From the NCBI GenBank assembly GCA_012932295.1, contig JAAONU010000123.1, positions 248,001 to 312,000 of the forward strand: a stretch of DNA of 64,000 bases, given 5' to 3'. The first letter of the stretch is position 1; each line of letters starts with the position of its first letter. Below are positions 61,522-64,000 of this stretch, one piece after another. The notes below the pieces were generated by a model. It was not told the origin of the DNA. It searched no databases and saw nothing but the letters and a program-made list of their open reading frames with translations. This stretch comes from Cyclina sinensis (taxonomy: Eukaryota; Mollusca; Bivalvia; Venerida; Veneridae). A program made the translations under genes and the position numbers.

Positions 61522-62020
61522 ACACTTCTGTCATATTTGTATTTCTGCATTTTAGCTTGTAAATCTACTGCTGAGCATATTTTACAATACTAATGTATTG
61601 AATTCTAGCGTTTAAGTATGTTGCCTTGCTAAGCATCTCAGTCATTTGAATTTTTACAATACAGACTTATGTGGCACTTGCTTTAAGCATTTTATTTGTT
61701 GCACTGCCGAACACCTCAGTCTTCCAAAGTTTTTCATTTAGAAAATTGTACAGTGTCATTGAAGAATTTCTGTAACACTTACATTCAAGCATGATATATG
61801 TTGTATTGCTGAACTTCCAACTCTTTACATTTTTCCATTTATTACCGAAATTAGAGTAAATAGACATTTGGAATATTTGCTCGTGTGCATTTCATAGCAT
61901 GTAGTTTTGGAAAAGTGGAAATTCCCCACTTGCAACATTTCTTCTGTTGTGATCCCCTTCCGTATGACATGATCGTTAAAGCGTCTATCTTATAGTCGGA
62001 AGTATCCCTTGTATACCAAT

Positions 62021-62558
62021 TATCGGTGAATACTTATTATCGGTGATTTAAAAAATATTCCGATTATGAACGCATGCGTAGCTAATCAGTGTCTGCATCC
62101 GCCCTGCTCTGCTAATTGTTGTTCCCGCCATCACTCAGAAGTAAAATTTGAGTGAAATTGTCATTTTGCAGATTGATATAAAAATAGTTTATGCCTTGCT
62201 ATAAGAAACAAATTAAATTTTTCATTTTTAAATTAAAACATTTCATAAGTATGACCTCCTACCTCGAAAAACTACATTTGTTTCACTGCCATCTGTAAAC
62301 AGGAACAGCGGGGCATTTACTTCCGGTCCAAAAAGATATTGACTTTAATTTCCCGCAAATATTTTGTTGAATTAATGTGGTCATAAAGCGGAAGAAAACA
62401 ACAGATAATGTACGGAAGATATCTATTCATTAAGGTTATAAAAAACTTAACAGTTTAACAGTTTAAACTTATGAAATGAACCCTGTTCATATCGATTGAT
62501 TAATATTATATTTGGAAGCTTGTGATATTTTTAGTTCATCACCGATAATAAGTATATT
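62021..62558. mobile_element. MITE-like element, right copy
   Basis: Counterpart of 24,647-25,185 with the same inverted 'ttatcggtgat' ends. Present in both copies, so it predates the duplication. Confidence 0.5.
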
Positions 62559-62567
62559 TGAGAATCA

Positions 62568-62578
62568 AAGATGGCGGC
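62568..62578 (+). promoter_or_regulatory. YY1-like motif AAGATGGCGGC (right copy)
   Basis: Exact match retained in both duplication copies, just outside the MITE-like right end. Confidence 0.35.
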
Positions 62579-64000
62579 CTCAGTCTCTGTTAATTTATGG
62601 TAAACACGGACCCACTTTGTGATGATTCTTCTTAATTGATTGTTGTTACATGTTAATGAAAAAGGTGCACATAAATCAGTAAATATAAGTTTTTGTTTTC
62701 AGTTGTTTTTTAATTGAAATTTTCGTCTGAAAATTAGCATCACCGCTAATTATAATCACCAGGCTAATTTATTTAAATCTGAATAACGGTAACCTTCTCC
62801 ATTTTTTACGGTAAGGTATTTCTCCTGTTCGTTAATATGACGGAAAAAGACCACTGAGATAGATTTTATTTTCTTTCTATAAAATATCAAAATCGTTTCG
62901 ATAAATCATCATGAACGTGGATTATTCAGTTGAGTTTCTTTTTTCATCTCCTGAACTTTGAGCAATGGGACATTTTTCTTAAAGTATCACCCGAACGCAG
63001 TGTTCTAATAATCAGGTATACAAGAGTGTACGTTTTCTGTTTCTACGGAAATATACCTTTCGCTCTTTTTCTAGCTATAGATAGGTAAATGCTGAAAGGT
63101 AAATTACATACTAAAAGATAAGTGAATGCTGAAATGATGGTCAGCTCATTTAAAAACGGATTTAGCACTATCTACTTAGTGTCTAAAAATTTAAACGTTA
63201 ATGTTTGGCTTAACGCAGCATTTTAGTTGTAAACTACAACCAGAAAAAACAACTGACGTATCTACATGGGACTGAACAGAATATCGTCCAAAGTAATTTT
63301 GTATGAAAAGTACAATATTTTGAGTAAATAGAACTAACCCGACCAGAACCATTTCAATAACCCCTCATTCGTAAACTTGTAGTCCCTTTAAACCTCTGAA
63401 TGTATTTTAATAAACATTAATAATTATAAGAATCAAAGGAATTATTTGAAATCAATGTGTAGAATACAATGCATTCAGGGAACAAATTTCCTACTTATTA
63501 TTTAATTTAAAAACATATTTCAGTGATGTCAGTTTCGTTTAATTTGTTTTTTCTTCCTATTGACAAACTGAAAGCATATTAATGTGGAATTGTGAAGAAA
63601 AAAAAGGTAATGCAAAACTTATGTTTAAAAGTTAATTTTTGAATAAGAAGTTCACAAGGTAAGCCCAGTCATGTAGTTTGAGTAAGGGTCGATGTGATAT
63701 GAAATATAACCGGCAATTTCATTGTTCTTACAAATAATATATTGCATACAGTGAAAAATTGGTCTCTCCCATTGCATATCTATTACTCTAAAATATTTGT
63801 ATCCCAGTACAGCTTACGTTATTTCTGATCCTGTACATTGATTTAATTAAACATATTAGAGTCTGCTTAAATGTTCTGTATGTAACAAATGTGCCATATA
63901 TTTAACCCGAGTTATTTTCAATATAAGTGTTTGTTAGTTTGCTAGTCAGCAGTTTTCACAGGTTAAAAGCTATAACGGGAGTGCCGTGTCAGTTTAACAG

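Larger units (their letters stand above)
51239..64000 (+). repeat. Segmental duplication, right copy (interrupted)
   Basis: Direct copy of 20,478-26,619, split by insertions at about 54,038-57,682, 57,790-59,994 and 60,932-61,521. The match continues to the last base of the window ('gtcagtttaacag'), so the true end lies outside. Confidence 0.93.

Noticed and set aside
1..64000. CRISPR arrays, operons, ribosome binding sites, bacterial terminators
   Set aside because: The window is eukaryotic. The repeats present are satellites, SINEs and transposon ends, not spaced CRISPR repeats.

Overview
This is animal (metazoan) nuclear DNA: AT-rich, with intron-split genes bounded by GT..AG, extracellular Cys-rich domains (MNNL, DSL, EGF, ZP) and abundant decayed transposons. 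The 'ggtcaaggtcac'-type tandem repeats, the tRNA-derived SINEs and the mix of Tigger, mariner and LINE relics suggest a lophotrochozoan, most likely a bivalve mollusc. That species call is inference; no search was run.

All recognisable genes lie on the + strand and belong to one cluster related to Notch ligands. Gene A (5,689-15,047) is a decayed copy of a protein with a DSL domain, many calcium-binding EGF repeats, a Ser/Thr-rich linker and a ZP domain. It carries three frame-breaking indels, lost cysteines and a truncated EGF exon. Gene C (28,063-32,654) reconstructs as an intact nine-exon, 423-residue protein: signal peptide, MNNL domain, DSL domain, then an unrecognised tail with no EGF repeats. 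Gene B (36,327-47,826) reconstructs as an intact seven-exon, about 1,468-residue paralogue of A: signal peptide, DSL, about 24 EGF modules, mucin-like linker, ZP domain, stop. All exon phases agree in B and C.

The cluster arose by tandem segmental duplication. Besides A and B, a block at about 20,478-26,619 (left copy) recurs in the same orientation at 51,239-64,000 (right copy). The right copy is interrupted by three insertions: about 3.6 kb holding a foldback-like element and SINEs, about 2.2 kb forming a long-inverted-repeat transposon, and about 0.6 kb of unknown nature. The shared block is still running at the window edge, so a second copy of gene C may lie just beyond.

The remainder is introns and intergenic DNA with tandem repeats, hairpin elements, SINEs, a Tigger/pogo relic (about 740-1,500, - strand), a mariner relic (48,801-49,754, - strand) and LINE endonuclease relics (- strand). 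If the products are made, C and B would be secreted or surface proteins. C keeps both N-terminal modules that Notch ligands use for receptor contact; B keeps only DSL and joins it to a long EGF rod and a polymerisation-type ZP module. A functional relationship to Notch signalling is inference from domains only.
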